From 21-14-0-10-47-8 sp966211455 (GTDB taxonomy: Bacteria > Bdellovibrionota > Bdellovibrionia > Bdellovibrionales > Bdellovibrionaceae): a DNA stretch of 64,000 nucleotides. A program made the position numbers and the translations under genes. The stretch is from contig CBIHNI010000002.1 of NCBI GenBank assembly GCA_966211455.1, positions 62,001 to 126,000 of the forward strand. Direction: 5' to 3'. Below, in pieces: positions 25,388 to 33,841 of this stretch. How positions within the stretch are numbered: the first letter of the stretch is position 1; each line of letters starts with the position of its first letter. The notes beneath the pieces are model-generated. The model made no database searches, had not been told where the DNA came from, and saw only the letters and a list, made by a program, of their open reading frames with translations.

Positions 25388-25528
25388 TTAGGGTTTATCA
25401 CTTGCGGGAATATAGAATATCTTCTCGGATTTTTCGTCTGTAATGATTTTTTTGTATAAAAGCGCAAGGTTTATAAAATAAAATCCAATATGACGTTCGA
25501 GAATTGTCACTTCCCGTATTTCTTCCAT
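25388..25528 (-). CDS. Possible very small protein
   Basis: 46 codons from an ATG at 25528 (MEEIREVTILERHIGFYFIN onward). No ribosome site is clear, and the frame runs back into the tRNA gene. It could be leader noise; kept because the residue mix looks protein-like and it fills most of the gap between the tRNA and the exported-protein gene. Confidence 0.2.
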   Translation of the reverse strand: MEEIREVTILERHIGFYFINLALLYKKIITDEKSEKIFYIPASDKP

Positions 25529-25585
25529 GTCAAAAAGTTTAACAGCCAAGCTTATTCTTTGTTTGTTGGAGGTATCTTCGGCAAA

Positions 25586-25661
25586 TGGTGGACCTGATCG
25601 GGATTGAACCGACGACCTCTTGCATGCCATGCAAGCGCGCTCCCAGCTGCGCTACAGGCCC
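25586..25661 (-). tRNA. tRNA-Ala (anticodon GGC)
   Basis: On the minus strand GGGCCTG starts the acceptor stem and pairs with CAGGTCC, followed by ACCA. The anticodon stem CTTGC/GCAAG encloses ATGGCAT with anticodon GGC. The T-loop GGTTCGATCCC is canonical. 76 bases including encoded CCA. Confidence 0.95.
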
Positions 25662-25814
25662 ACGTCGAAGAAGACCTTCCAACGCTAATGGAATCTTCGG
25701 GTTCTGTCCATCTTGATGGCATGACATGCTGCCGTCAGAGCCTTTCGCTTGCCTCAGGCCGCAAGTCTCGTTTCAATCTAAAGGTTCAATCTTTCAAGTT
25801 AAGGATGGGAAAGC

Positions 25815-26306
25815 ATGAGATTTGTATTGGCCTTCAGTCTTTTGATCGGAGCTTTGGCCGTCAGCACGGCGGCACAAGCCAAAGAACTTTCAAGCCGTTT
25901 GGGTGTCGGTTACCGGGACTCTTTGGTGACCATGAGCCTGCCGAGTGTGGCCGTGTTTTATTATCCTTCGAACGATTACAGTTTTCTGGGATCGCTGGGG
26001 GTGGACACTCAAGATAACAATTCGAAATTCGCCGCGGCCGGTGGCTTTCGTCGCATCATTTTTCGTGAAGACAATATGAATTTCTTCGGCGGTGGCCAGG
26101 TGGCGATCGTCAATCAAGAAATCGCCAGCAGCAAAGATTCGGGCTACGAGCTGGCGGCGGTTGTCGGTGGCGAATTTTTCCTTTCTGGCTTAGATTCATT
26201 GGGTTTTAACTTTGAAACCGGTATGGGGATCACCACCGTGAAGAAAACTCGTTTCCGCACGCTGGGTGATTCGTTTTTAAATGCCGGAATTGTGTTCTAT
26301 TTCTAA
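25815..26306 (+). CDS. Outer-membrane beta-barrel-like protein
   Basis: 163 residues, signal peptide 1-22. The mature part consists of amphipathic strands ending in Phe (final residues NAGIVFYF), typical of outer-membrane barrels of 8 strands. No family named. Start supported by AAGGATGGG upstream. The next gene, ridA, begins 12 bases on, so they may share a transcript without sharing a function. Confidence 0.7.
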   Translation: MRFVLAFSLLIGALAVSTAAQAKELSSRLGVGYRDSLVTMSLPSVAVFYYPSNDYSFLGSLGVDTQDNNSKFAAAGGFRRIIFREDNMNFFGGGQVAIVNQEIASSKDSGYELAAVVGGEFFLSGLDSLGFNFETGMGITTVKKTRFRTLGDSFLNAGIVFYF

Positions 26307-26318
26307 TCGAGGTCGATA

Positions 26319-26696
26319 ATGAAAAAAGTGATTTTGACAAAAGAGGCTCCAGCTCCGATCGGTCCTTACTCGCAAGCGATGGAAGTCGGGAATCTGATTT
26401 TCTGCTCGGGCCAAATCCCTTTGGATCCGGTGACGAACCAGGTTTTAACTGGTGACGTAAAGGCGCAAGCCGAACTGGTGATGAAAAACATCGACGCGGT
26501 TTTGAAAGCGGCCGGCGTCGGATTTCAAAACGTGGTCAAGACCACGATTTATCTGACCAACATGGCGGACTTCCAAAGTGTCAACGAAGTCTACGGACGC
26601 TTTTTCTCTGAGCAACCACCGGCACGTTCGACCGTGGCTGTTGCCGGATTGCCAAAAGGCGTGAACGTCGAGATCGAAGTCTTAGCTGCAAAGTGA
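26319..26696 (+). CDS. ridA: 2-iminobutanoate/2-iminopropanoate deaminase RidA
   Basis: 125 residues, full length. Family landmarks: APAPIGPYSQA, FCSGQIPLDP, NIDAVLKAAG, VVKTTIYLTN and the arginine that holds substrate carboxylate in PPARSTVAVAGLPKG. It hydrolyses reactive imine/enamine intermediates from amino-acid metabolism to ketoacids and ammonia. Cytoplasmic trimer by family. Confidence 0.95.
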   Translation: MKKVILTKEAPAPIGPYSQAMEVGNLIFCSGQIPLDPVTNQVLTGDVKAQAELVMKNIDAVLKAAGVGFQNVVKTTIYLTNMADFQSVNEVYGRFFSEQPPARSTVAVAGLPKGVNVEIEVLAAK

Positions 26697-26704
26697 TCTA
26701 AGCC

Positions 26705-27286
26705 GTGAAGCTGAGTGACACTCTCGCTTGGCCCCAGCGCCCGGCGTTTTATATCGCTCTGATTTTGGCGATCGTCTTCGCGGTCGCCTTTTTTCGTGAA
26801 TACCGAATCATTTCCAATCAACCGATCAACTCTTGGACCGATGATCTCAATGCCGACTGCGCTGTGGTCTTGACCGGTGGATCCAATCGTGTGCGCGAAG
26901 GTTTGGACTTGCTGTCGCGCGGGCAGGTGAAGAAGCTGATCATTTCCGGTGTTTACGCCAATGCCCAGCTGCGAGATATTTTTCCGCTCTGGTCTTTCTA
27001 CGGCGACATCAGCGAAAAAGACGTGGTGCTGGATCGCAGATCGACCACCACCTTCGGAAACGCTCAACAAACGCTGCCAATTATCGAAGCCTTATCCTGT
27101 CGAGATGTGGCGCTGGTCACCTCGAATTTTCATATGTACCGGGCCCTTCAAACTTTTCACGCCAGCTACCCCAGCGGCGTTCAGATCTATCCCTTCGCGG
27201 TGAATCCGGGCCGCGCCGAGAGTTCCTTTTGGGAGATCTCGACCGAAGTCGTGAAATCCCTGTTCTACAGCGTCTGGGCTTACTGA
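26705..27286 (+). CDS. YdcF/DUF218 family protein
   Basis: 193 residues from a GTG at 26705, eight bases after ridA. One N-terminal membrane segment (15-32). The DUF218 fold follows: CAVVLTGGSNRVREGLDLL, VKKLIISGV, STTTFGNAQQ and LVTSNFHMYRA, matching the family pattern (TGG at the first strand, T-x-x-N-A and S-x-x-H-x-x-R). Proteins of this family include SanA and ElyC, linked to envelope integrity and lipid-carrier metabolism. Substrate unknown. Probably faces the periplasm. Confidence 0.85.
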   Translation: MKLSDTLAWPQRPAFYIALILAIVFAVAFFREYRIISNQPINSWTDDLNADCAVVLTGGSNRVREGLDLLSRGQVKKLIISGVYANAQLRDIFPLWSFYGDISEKDVVLDRRSTTTFGNAQQTLPIIEALSCRDVALVTSNFHMYRALQTFHASYPSGVQIYPFAVNPGRAESSFWEISTEVVKSLFYSVWAY

Positions 27287-27350
27287 TTCTTTCGAGATAA
27301 CTAGCCCTTCCTTGAATCAACTTCACAGGCCTAAACACCGATAAAACCTT

Positions 27351-28169
27351 ATGGTTTGGGCCTCTATTGACCGTTTGGGTCGCACAGTTACAAGCAATCT
27401 CGAGTACACGACACGTGTGCTTTTGATGGTGTATCTTTCGCTGCGGGCGACTTTGCGCGATCAAGCTCAAGGCATGCGCACGATCGTCTCGGTGATCTCG
27501 GCGCAAATTTATTTCACCGGTTTTCAAGCTCTGCCGCTGATCACGGTTCTAGCTTTGGCTAGTGGCGGAGTCGTCATTCTGCAATCCTCGTCGAACCTGC
27601 ATCTTTTTGGTGGCACCGAAATAATCGGAAATATTCTGGTCGCTTTTGTCGTGCGAGAACTGGGTCCCATCATGACAGCACTTGTCGTGATCGCGCGCTC
27701 GGGGACGGCGGTGGCCAGTGAAGTCGGAAACATGCGCGCCAACCGTGAAATCGAAGCCTTGGAAACCATGGGGATCAATCCGCTGAGCTTTATCGTGTTT
27801 CCACGTTTGGTGGGTGGCGTGATCAGCGTGATCTGTCTTTCGTTTTGTTTCACGGCGATCGCACTTTTGGGTGGCTTTGTGGTGACGAAGCTTTTGCATG
27901 ATCTGCCGACCAGCTTTTATCTCGACTCGCTAGCGAATGCTTTTGCTTTTGAAGATGTGTGGCTCTTTTTACTGAAGAACACCTTTAGCGGCATGATCAT
28001 TTTCGTCGTGTCTTGCCATCAGGGGCTGTCGGTCGGGCGCAGTCCGACCGAAGTTCCGGTTGCCACCACCAAGGCGGTGGTCAATTCAATTATTTACGTC
28101 GTGATTTTCAATGTCGCGGTGACGTCTCTTTTTTATCTCAGCCAGCTTGTCAAAATGGGGGTCTTATGA
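27351..28169 (+). CDS. MlaE-family lipid ABC permease
   Basis: 272 residues with five membrane segments. Family marks: ELGPIMTALVVIARSGTAVA, then MRANREIEALETMGINP, the cytosolic coupling-helix region, and SLGRSP-like GLSVGRSPTEVP near the C-terminus. By family it is the inner-membrane core of an MCE (Mla-type) phospholipid transporter. Its stop overlaps the start of the ATPase gene as ATGA, and that gene in turn overlaps the MlaD-like gene, so the three form an operon. No MlaA, MlaB or MlaC is in the window. Confidence 0.92.
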   Translation: MVWASIDRLGRTVTSNLEYTTRVLLMVYLSLRATLRDQAQGMRTIVSVISAQIYFTGFQALPLITVLALASGGVVILQSSSNLHLFGGTEIIGNILVAFVVRELGPIMTALVVIARSGTAVASEVGNMRANREIEALETMGINPLSFIVFPRLVGGVISVICLSFCFTAIALLGGFVVTKLLHDLPTSFYLDSLANAFAFEDVWLFLLKNTFSGMIIFVVSCHQGLSVGRSPTEVPVATTKAVVNSIIYVVIFNVAVTSLFYLSQLVKMGVL

Positions 28170-28876
28170 AAATCCAAAGCCTGAAATTTGAAGGTCTTAC
28201 GTTCGCTTACGAAGGCCAAGAGCCATTGTTCGAACATGTCGACTTTGATTTTCCGACCAATGAAATCGTTTGGGTGAAGGCCTCGTCGGGGGCGGGGCGC
28301 TCGTCTTTGCTTCAGATCATGGCGGGACTTGTGGCTCCGCAAAAAGGGAAATTTCTGATCAACGACGTGAACGTGACCGACATGTCTTTTGAGGAGTTTC
28401 TTCCTTACCGCATGAACATCGGCTACGGATTTGATTTCGGCGGTCTTTTGCACAATCGCACTTTGCTGGAGAATCTGACTTTGCCGCTTGTGTATCATAA
28501 AGTTTGTTCGCTTCCGCAGGCCAATGACCGCGCGGCCGAGTACATGCGAACTCTTGGCATCCAAAAATTTGCCAATCAAAAACCGTCCACCGTGCCAGGT
28601 GGAGTGAGAAAAATGACCTGCTTGCTGCGGGCATTGATGCTGGAGCCGCAGGTTCTGCTTTTGGATGATCCCAGCGTGGGCTTGGGACAAGATCAGATTT
28701 TAAAGTACTTTGATCTGATCCAAGACTTGCGCAAGAAAGACAAAGCTCAGCATGTCTTTATCAGCTCTTTCGACGAGCAGCTGATGAATTGCCTTTCGCA
28801 CAAAGAGATCTATATCGATTGCGGAATGATCTATCAAGACGTGATGGACGGGGAAAAGAAGGCTGTCAGTTTATGA
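28166..28876 (+). CDS. MlaF-like ABC ATPase with degenerate catalytic motifs
   Basis: 236 residues, the normal length of MlaF-type ATPases. Every ATPase motif departs from consensus: Walker A reads SSGAGRSS with Arg at position 45 in place of the invariant Lys; the Q-loop has Asp90 where Gln is expected (GYGFD); the signature is VPGGV at about 143-147 instead of LSGGx; Walker B is VLLLDDP, with Asp168 in place of the catalytic Glu; and the switch His is replaced (SSFDEQ at 200-205, where VTHDxxE would be expected). The overall order and context are intact, so it is probably expressed and structural or regulatory, not decayed. ATP hydrolysis should be weak or absent. ATGA-overlapped with both neighbours. 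Confidence 0.88.
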   Translation: MKIQSLKFEGLTFAYEGQEPLFEHVDFDFPTNEIVWVKASSGAGRSSLLQIMAGLVAPQKGKFLINDVNVTDMSFEEFLPYRMNIGYGFDFGGLLHNRTLLENLTLPLVYHKVCSLPQANDRAAEYMRTLGIQKFANQKPSTVPGGVRKMTCLLRALMLEPQVLLLDDPSVGLGQDQILKYFDLIQDLRKKDKAQHVFISSFDEQLMNCLSHKEIYIDCGMIYQDVMDGEKKAVSL

Positions 28877-29847
28877 ATCATGTGAAGTTCAATAAATACG
28901 AACGCGTTGCCGGTCTTTTTGTTGCGGCCTGCGTGCTGGGCTTTGTGCTGTCGCTTTTAAGTGTAGCGGTGAAGCAGGGCTGGTTTGATCACAAGATTTA
29001 TTGGACCACAAGTTTTGCATCCGGCGATGGCATTCACCCGGGCACGACCGTGCAGATTCAAGGTCTGAAAGCGGGAAGTGTGACGTCGGTGGATCTGACC
29101 TCGGACAATCAGGTGCAGGTCAAATTTTACGTGCTTTCGAAATTTGAAGACAAAGTGAAAGTCGACTCGGTGGCGCAATTGATCCGTCCGTTTGTGATCG
29201 GTGATCGTGTGCTGGATATCTCGGTCGGCTCGGCGCAGGCGGAAGCACTGCCGGCATTGGCGGCGATGACTTCGGCGGAAAGCGTGGATTTGCTGACGAT
29301 CATGAGCGGTCGCGATCTGGGAACTTATCTCAAAACGATGAGCGGCATGATGGACAATCTCAAATTCTTGGCCGAAGCGTTTTTGGATAAAAATCGCACG
29401 CAGTCTTTGGTCAACGCCTTTGATCGCATCGAGCCTTTGGTGAAAAATCTGAACAGCATGTCCACCGAAGTGATCAAGCTTTCCAAGCAAATCACCAAAG
29501 ACGACAATATCGGAAACGTGATGCGCGAGCTTGCGGTCACAACCCGAGAGCTGAATCAAATCATCCCCGAAATGAACCGCCAAGCGCCGCAGATGGCAAA
29601 AGACATGACGAAGCTTGTCGGCAATCTGGCAGAGCTCACGGACGAGTTTAAAGTCGTGATTCCGGCTTTAAAAGAAGTCGCGCCGGAGCTGCCGCAAACC
29701 AGCCGTCGCGCGGTTGAAGCCTTGGACGAAGCCGTGGTGCTGATTAAAGCCATGCAGAAGTCCTTCTTCGTCAAGAGCAATGCCGAAGAGGTCCGCGAAG
29801 AAGAGGCGGCCGCCAAGAAAAAACGCATGCCGAGCGAGAGCAAATAA
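28873..29847 (+). CDS. MlaD-like MCE-domain protein
   Basis: 324 residues from the ATG at 28873 (ATGA overlap with the ATPase). One N-terminal membrane segment (12-33), then an MCE domain (about 37-125: SGDGIHPGTTVQIQGLKAGS, RPFVIGDRVLDISVG), then a long helical tail to 324, Ala/Lys/Glu-rich (KKKRMPSESK). MCE proteins form hexameric rings or tunnels that pass lipids through the periplasm; the long tail fits a tunnel or needle type. Anchored in the inner membrane. Confidence 0.9.
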   Translation: MNHVKFNKYERVAGLFVAACVLGFVLSLLSVAVKQGWFDHKIYWTTSFASGDGIHPGTTVQIQGLKAGSVTSVDLTSDNQVQVKFYVLSKFEDKVKVDSVAQLIRPFVIGDRVLDISVGSAQAEALPALAAMTSAESVDLLTIMSGRDLGTYLKTMSGMMDNLKFLAEAFLDKNRTQSLVNAFDRIEPLVKNLNSMSTEVIKLSKQITKDDNIGNVMRELAVTTRELNQIIPEMNRQAPQMAKDMTKLVGNLAELTDEFKVVIPALKEVAPELPQTSRRAVEALDEAVVLIKAMQKSFFVKSNAEEVREEEAAAKKKRMPSESK

Positions 29848-29862
29848 GCTAATCTCAAATCC

Positions 29863-31092
29863 ATGTTCTTGGATTTCTTTAAAAAGTATCTCTTTTCAAG
29901 CCGGGCCGGAGCTTTGGTGAAAAAGATCTCGTGGCTGACGGTGATCGGCCTGGGGTTGTCGGTCAGCTCTTTGGTTTTGGTCATCTCGGTGATGACCGCC
30001 TTGAATCGCAATATCCAAGAGCGCACGGTTGCGGTCGAGCCGCATCTGTCGGTGGAAATCCCGGGTGTTAAATCGGCCGCTCTTCTAGATGCGCATCCAC
30101 TGACGACAAAATTGAAATCCCATCCCGAGCTGCGCTCGCAGGTTTTTGAAAATCAAGACGTGATCTTGCGAACATTGGACGGTCACTTTCGCGGCGGTAT
30201 TGCGCGCGGCCTGACGCAGGAAAGTCTGGATCGCATGCTGATTGAAATGCACCGACTGGATAGCCGGACCAAGGCTTCGCCTTTGCGAACCGAGATGCTG
30301 GCCCCGGGTGAAATTTTGATGGGTGTGGATTTGGCGGTGAGCCTGGGTGTGTTTGAAGGTGACTCGATCATGGTGATTCCACCCGAAGGCTTGTTGCTGC
30401 CGCCAGGTGAAACGCCAAAATACGAACGGGTGAAGGTCAAGCGCATCATCTCGACCAGTCTGGCCGATGTGGACGCGCAGAATATCTTTTACGTGCGCGA
30501 TCACACTTTGCGCCGCCTGCAAAACTCCGAGAGCCGCACGGTGGGGATCGAAGTCTGGACGCCGGATGCTTCCAACGCCGAAAAATACAAAGCAGAAATG
30601 ACGGCCTTTCCTGAAGTGCGAGTGCAAACCTGGAAAGAGAGAAACTCGGCCCTGTTCTTTGCACTTCGTTTGGAAAAAATCGTGATCACTTTGTTTTTAA
30701 GCCTTGCCGCTTTGATCGCCAGCTTTTCGATGGTGTCGGTGCTTTTGCTTTTGATCTCGCAAAAACGCCGCGAAATCGGAATTTTGCGCGCCGTGGGTTT
30801 TTCAAGCTGGGGCGTGCAGAAGCTTTTTATGCAGATTGGTCTTTGCTTGGCGGGCCTTGGTTTGGGGGCGGGGCTTTTGCTTGGATCCGGAGTCAGTTTC
30901 TGGATCGAAAAGCATCCGCTCAATGTGCTGCCGGACATTTACTATGACTCGCAGATCCCAGCTTATCTTGACGGGCAGTTCGTGTTTCTGATTTTCTTGA
31001 TCGGTTCGTTGATCGCCATGACGGGAAGTTATTTCAGCGCCAAACGCGCTGCCGAGTTTTCGCCTTCGGAAGCGCTTCGGGCCAAGAATTAG
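29863..31092 (+). CDS. LolC/LolE-family (FtsX-like) permease
   Basis: 409 residues with four membrane segments: one at 24-45 and three near the C-terminus (about 270-295, 315-340, 370-390), separated by a large periplasmic domain. AEFSPSEALRAKN is the conserved FtsX/MacB end. LolC/E releases lipoproteins from the inner membrane for sorting; no lolD ATPase is next to it here. It follows the MCE operon by 15 bases, so the four genes may form one transcript for outer-membrane biogenesis. Convergent with dapD. Confidence 0.87.
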   Translation: MFLDFFKKYLFSSRAGALVKKISWLTVIGLGLSVSSLVLVISVMTALNRNIQERTVAVEPHLSVEIPGVKSAALLDAHPLTTKLKSHPELRSQVFENQDVILRTLDGHFRGGIARGLTQESLDRMLIEMHRLDSRTKASPLRTEMLAPGEILMGVDLAVSLGVFEGDSIMVIPPEGLLLPPGETPKYERVKVKRIISTSLADVDAQNIFYVRDHTLRRLQNSESRTVGIEVWTPDASNAEKYKAEMTAFPEVRVQTWKERNSALFFALRLEKIVITLFLSLAALIASFSMVSVLLLLISQKRREIGILRAVGFSSWGVQKLFMQIGLCLAGLGLGAGLLLGSGVSFWIEKHPLNVLPDIYYDSQIPAYLDGQFVFLIFLIGSLIAMTGSYFSAKRAAEFSPSEALRAKN

Positions 31093-31105
31093 CGCCAAAA
31101 TATTT

Positions 31106-31942
31106 CTACACGCTCACTTGATAATCGCGCAAAGTCTCGTTCAAGCTGGTTTTGAGATCTGTGCTGGCTTTGCGTTTTCCGATAATCAAAGCGCAGGGCA
31201 CACCGTACTCGCCGGCCGGGAATTTTTTCGGCATGGTTCCCGGGATCACGACCGAGTTTGAAGGCACGCGGCCTTGCAGGACCTGTGTTGTTGATCCGGT
31301 GACGTCCAAAATCTTCGTGCTAGCGGTCAGCACCACGCCGGCTCCAAGGACAGCTCCTTCTTCGACGATGACGCCTTCAACCACGATCGCACGGCTTCCC
31401 AAGAAGCAATTGTCTTCGATGATGACGGGGCTTGCTTGCAAAGGTTCTAAAACGCCACCGATACCGACGCCGCCCGAGAGATGAACGTTCTTTCCGATCT
31501 GGGCGCAGCTTCCGACGGTCGCCCAGGTGTCGACCATGGTGCCGCTCCCGACATAGGCGCCGATGTTGGTGTAAGAAGGCATTAAGATCACGCCGGGTTC
31601 CAGATGCGAGCCGTATCGGGCCAAGGCGTGCGGAACGACACGAACATTCATTTCTGGCGACCAGCTTTTCAAAGGAATTTTGTCGAAAAATTCCAGATCG
31701 CCGGCTTTCACTGGATGCATTTTTTTAAGTCGGAAATAAAGTAGGATCGCTTTTTTGATCCACTGATTTGTTTGGTATCGGCCGACGACCTTTTCGCAGA
31801 TGCGGATTTTACCCTGATCAAGGGCCGCGATGGTTTGTTCGACCGCCGCGATTTCATCGGTATGCAAATCGTCGATGGTCTTTCCGCCCGAGGTGATCTC
31901 TTGATAAATCTTTTCGACCGTATCGGCATGCAAAGTTGTCAT
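31106..31942 (-). CDS. dapD: Tetrahydrodipicolinate N-succinyltransferase DapD
   Basis: 278 residues, the normal length (E. coli about 274). Left-handed beta-helix hexapeptide repeats run from about 100 to 240 (GVILMPSYTNIGAYVGSG, then GKNVHLSGGVGIGG). The active-site region IIEDNCFLGSRAIVVEG is conserved. Reaction: tetrahydrodipicolinate plus succinyl-CoA gives N-succinyl-2-amino-6-ketopimelate, on the way to meso-DAP and lysine. Start overlaps the upstream mpaA-like stop (ATGA). Confidence 0.96.
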   Translation of the reverse strand: MTTLHADTVEKIYQEITSGGKTIDDLHTDEIAAVEQTIAALDQGKIRICEKVVGRYQTNQWIKKAILLYFRLKKMHPVKAGDLEFFDKIPLKSWSPEMNVRVVPHALARYGSHLEPGVILMPSYTNIGAYVGSGTMVDTWATVGSCAQIGKNVHLSGGVGIGGVLEPLQASPVIIEDNCFLGSRAIVVEGVIVEEGAVLGAGVVLTASTKILDVTGSTTQVLQGRVPSNSVVIPGTMPKKFPAGEYGVPCALIIGKRKASTDLKTSLNETLRDYQVSV

Positions 31943-32616
31943 GATCGCGCTCCTCGTTTTTCAGTTTCTTTCAAAGCTTCCAGAATTGCTGGAACATGCA
32001 TTTCTAAAATCGACTGCGGCTCTTGCCCGCGTTGAATTTCGTAAGTCAAAGTCGGGGACTGTCTTTCAAGTCCGGCATAAGTCCCCAAGCAGCCGGGCGT
32101 TGGATAGCCGATGTCGGCATCGATGCGATAACCGGTCCATTTTGACAAGGCTTCGGCTTCTTTCATGCAATCGCCGTTGACGTTCAATACCGGATGCCAC
32201 GAATGCAGGCTTAACAAAAACTGGGGGCTTTCTTTTTCCAGAAACCGAGCTAATGCTTTATTTTCAGATTCGCTGCCGGCAAAAGGCCCTGGATGATAGC
32301 GCGGGGTTTTGATTTCCGGCGACCAGTCTTTCGTAGGCAGATTGCGGTTGAGATCGACACCGTTCGCGTTGGTTCGGGTTCTGTGCAGGACGCCATCGAT
32401 GTTGAACATCGGCACCAGTGTGAGATCCAGGTGGTAAGCAAAGCTTTGGCTGAAACGATCCAGCAGGCCGTGAGCCGCGATGACACCCTCGATTTCATCA
32501 CCGTGCACTCCGCCGAGAATTAGAACTTTTGCGCCACCGTTGGAAAAGCGATAGGCTGGGATCGGAAGGTTGAGGGCGCTGTGGCCGAAAGTGAAAGGCG
32601 TCGCGTTCGAAATCAT
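31939..32616 (-). CDS. M14-family carboxypeptidase, murein peptide amidase MpaA-like
   Basis: 225 residues, no signal peptide, thus cytoplasmic. Zinc site of the M14 family: GGVHGDEIEG (His38, Glu41) and SLHSWHP (His about 138); GVDLNRN at about 84-90 holds the substrate-binding Asn-Arg; TYEI near 195 gives the catalytic Glu. MpaA cuts gamma-D-Glu-meso-DAP in murein tripeptides from wall recycling. Adjacent dapD and divergent lysA deal with meso-DAP, which supports that substrate over a generic carboxypeptidase. Divergent from lysA by 28 bases. Confidence 0.8.
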   Translation of the reverse strand: MISNATPFTFGHSALNLPIPAYRFSNGGAKVLILGGVHGDEIEGVIAAHGLLDRFSQSFAYHLDLTLVPMFNIDGVLHRTRTNANGVDLNRNLPTKDWSPEIKTPRYHPGPFAGSESENKALARFLEKESPQFLLSLHSWHPVLNVNGDCMKEAEALSKWTGYRIDADIGYPTPGCLGTYAGLERQSPTLTYEIQRGQEPQSILEMHVPAILEALKETEKRGARS

Positions 32617-32644
32617 AGGTCAAAGCTAGAAGAAAAGGTTTCTT

Positions 32645-33838
32645 GTGTCAAAATTGGATTACAATTCAGCTGGAGAATTGGAACTCGATGGTGTGCGTCT
32701 ATCGAATTTTGCCAAGGACGGGGACGAGCCGGCCTATATCTATTCGCGCAAGGGTTTGCAGGATCGCTTGTTTCTCTTCCAGTCTCAGATCGCAAAAGTT
32801 TTGACCCAAAGATTTTCGCTTCACTATGCGATGAAAGCCAACTCGCATCCGGAAATTTTAAAACTCTTCAAAGCGCAAAACATCGGCGTCGACATCGTCA
32901 GCGGTGGCGAACTTCGTCGAGCCTTGGAAGCCGGCTTTCACGGCAATCAGATTATTTTCTCGGGCGTGGCCAAATCCAGAAACGAAATTCAAGAATGTCT
33001 GCGCGCCGGCATTCGTCAGTTTAATATCGAGTGCGCCTCTGAGCTTCGTCGTATCGGTGAAATTTCCGCACCTGCAGGTAAAAAGGTCGCCGTCGTATTT
33101 CGTATCAATCCGGACGTGGACGCGAAGACTCATCCTTACATCTCGACGGGATTTCGCGAAAACAAGTTCGGCATGGACGAAACCCAGCTGGCAAAGTGTT
33201 ATCAAATTTTAAAAGAGCATCCGCACTTGCAATTAAGCGGGGTCAGCTCGCATATCGGTTCGCAATTGATGGAGTTTTCGGCAGTTCGTGATGCCATTCG
33301 GTTGCAGCGCCAGGTTTTCGAGAAATGGAAAGCGCAAGGTTATCCGGTTCAATCCTTTGATGTTGGCGGTGGCGTGGGCATTGATTACGCCCTGGATGCG
33401 GCAACCGATAGCAAATGGCTGGACGAGTACTGCCAGGTTCTGAAAGAAGAACTGGCAGGCCTTGAGGCGCAGATTCAATTTGAGCCGGGCCGCTTTTTGG
33501 TCGCGCGCAGTGGGGTTTTGCTGACGCAAGTGCAGTATATCAAAGAAATGCCGGAGCGAAATTTTCTGATCTGCAATTCGGGGATGCACCACTTGATTCG
33601 TCCGGCTTTGTACGAGGCGGTTCATCGCATTTTGCCTTTGCAAAAACGTGATGGCCGAGAATTCTTGGCCGATGTGGTTGGACCCGTTTGCGAGTCTTCG
33701 GACTTTTTAGGAAAAGATCGCAAGTTTCAAGGCGTGCAAGAAGGTGATTGGCTTTTGGTAGCTGATACCGGCGCTTACGGGGCTTCGATGGCAAGCTCTT
33801 ACAATCTATTCCCACCACCGCGGGAAATTCTGGTCTAA
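32645..33838 (+). CDS. lysA: Diaminopimelate decarboxylase LysA
   Basis: 397 residues from a GTG. PLP-lysine at K64 (HYAMKANSHPEIL), SGGELRRAL at about 85-93, HIGSQLMEF, FDVGGGVGIDY and EPGRFLVARSG follow in order, and VGPVCESSD near 340 provides the second-subunit Cys and substrate site. Converts meso-DAP to L-lysine. Shares a short divergent promoter region with the mpaA-like/dapD operon, so all three are probably co-regulated. Confidence 0.96.
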   Translation: MSKLDYNSAGELELDGVRLSNFAKDGDEPAYIYSRKGLQDRLFLFQSQIAKVLTQRFSLHYAMKANSHPEILKLFKAQNIGVDIVSGGELRRALEAGFHGNQIIFSGVAKSRNEIQECLRAGIRQFNIECASELRRIGEISAPAGKKVAVVFRINPDVDAKTHPYISTGFRENKFGMDETQLAKCYQILKEHPHLQLSGVSSHIGSQLMEFSAVRDAIRLQRQVFEKWKAQGYPVQSFDVGGGVGIDYALDAATDSKWLDEYCQVLKEELAGLEAQIQFEPGRFLVARSGVLLTQVQYIKEMPERNFLICNSGMHHLIRPALYEAVHRILPLQKRDGREFLADVVGPVCESSDFLGKDRKFQGVQEGDWLLVADTGAYGASMASSYNLFPPPREILV

Positions 33839-33841
33839 AAA

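Noticed and set aside
25539..25727. 62-codon frame over tRNA-Ala
   Set aside because: It is tRNA antisense translation (the VAQLGARLHGMQEVVGSIP type), a known artefact.
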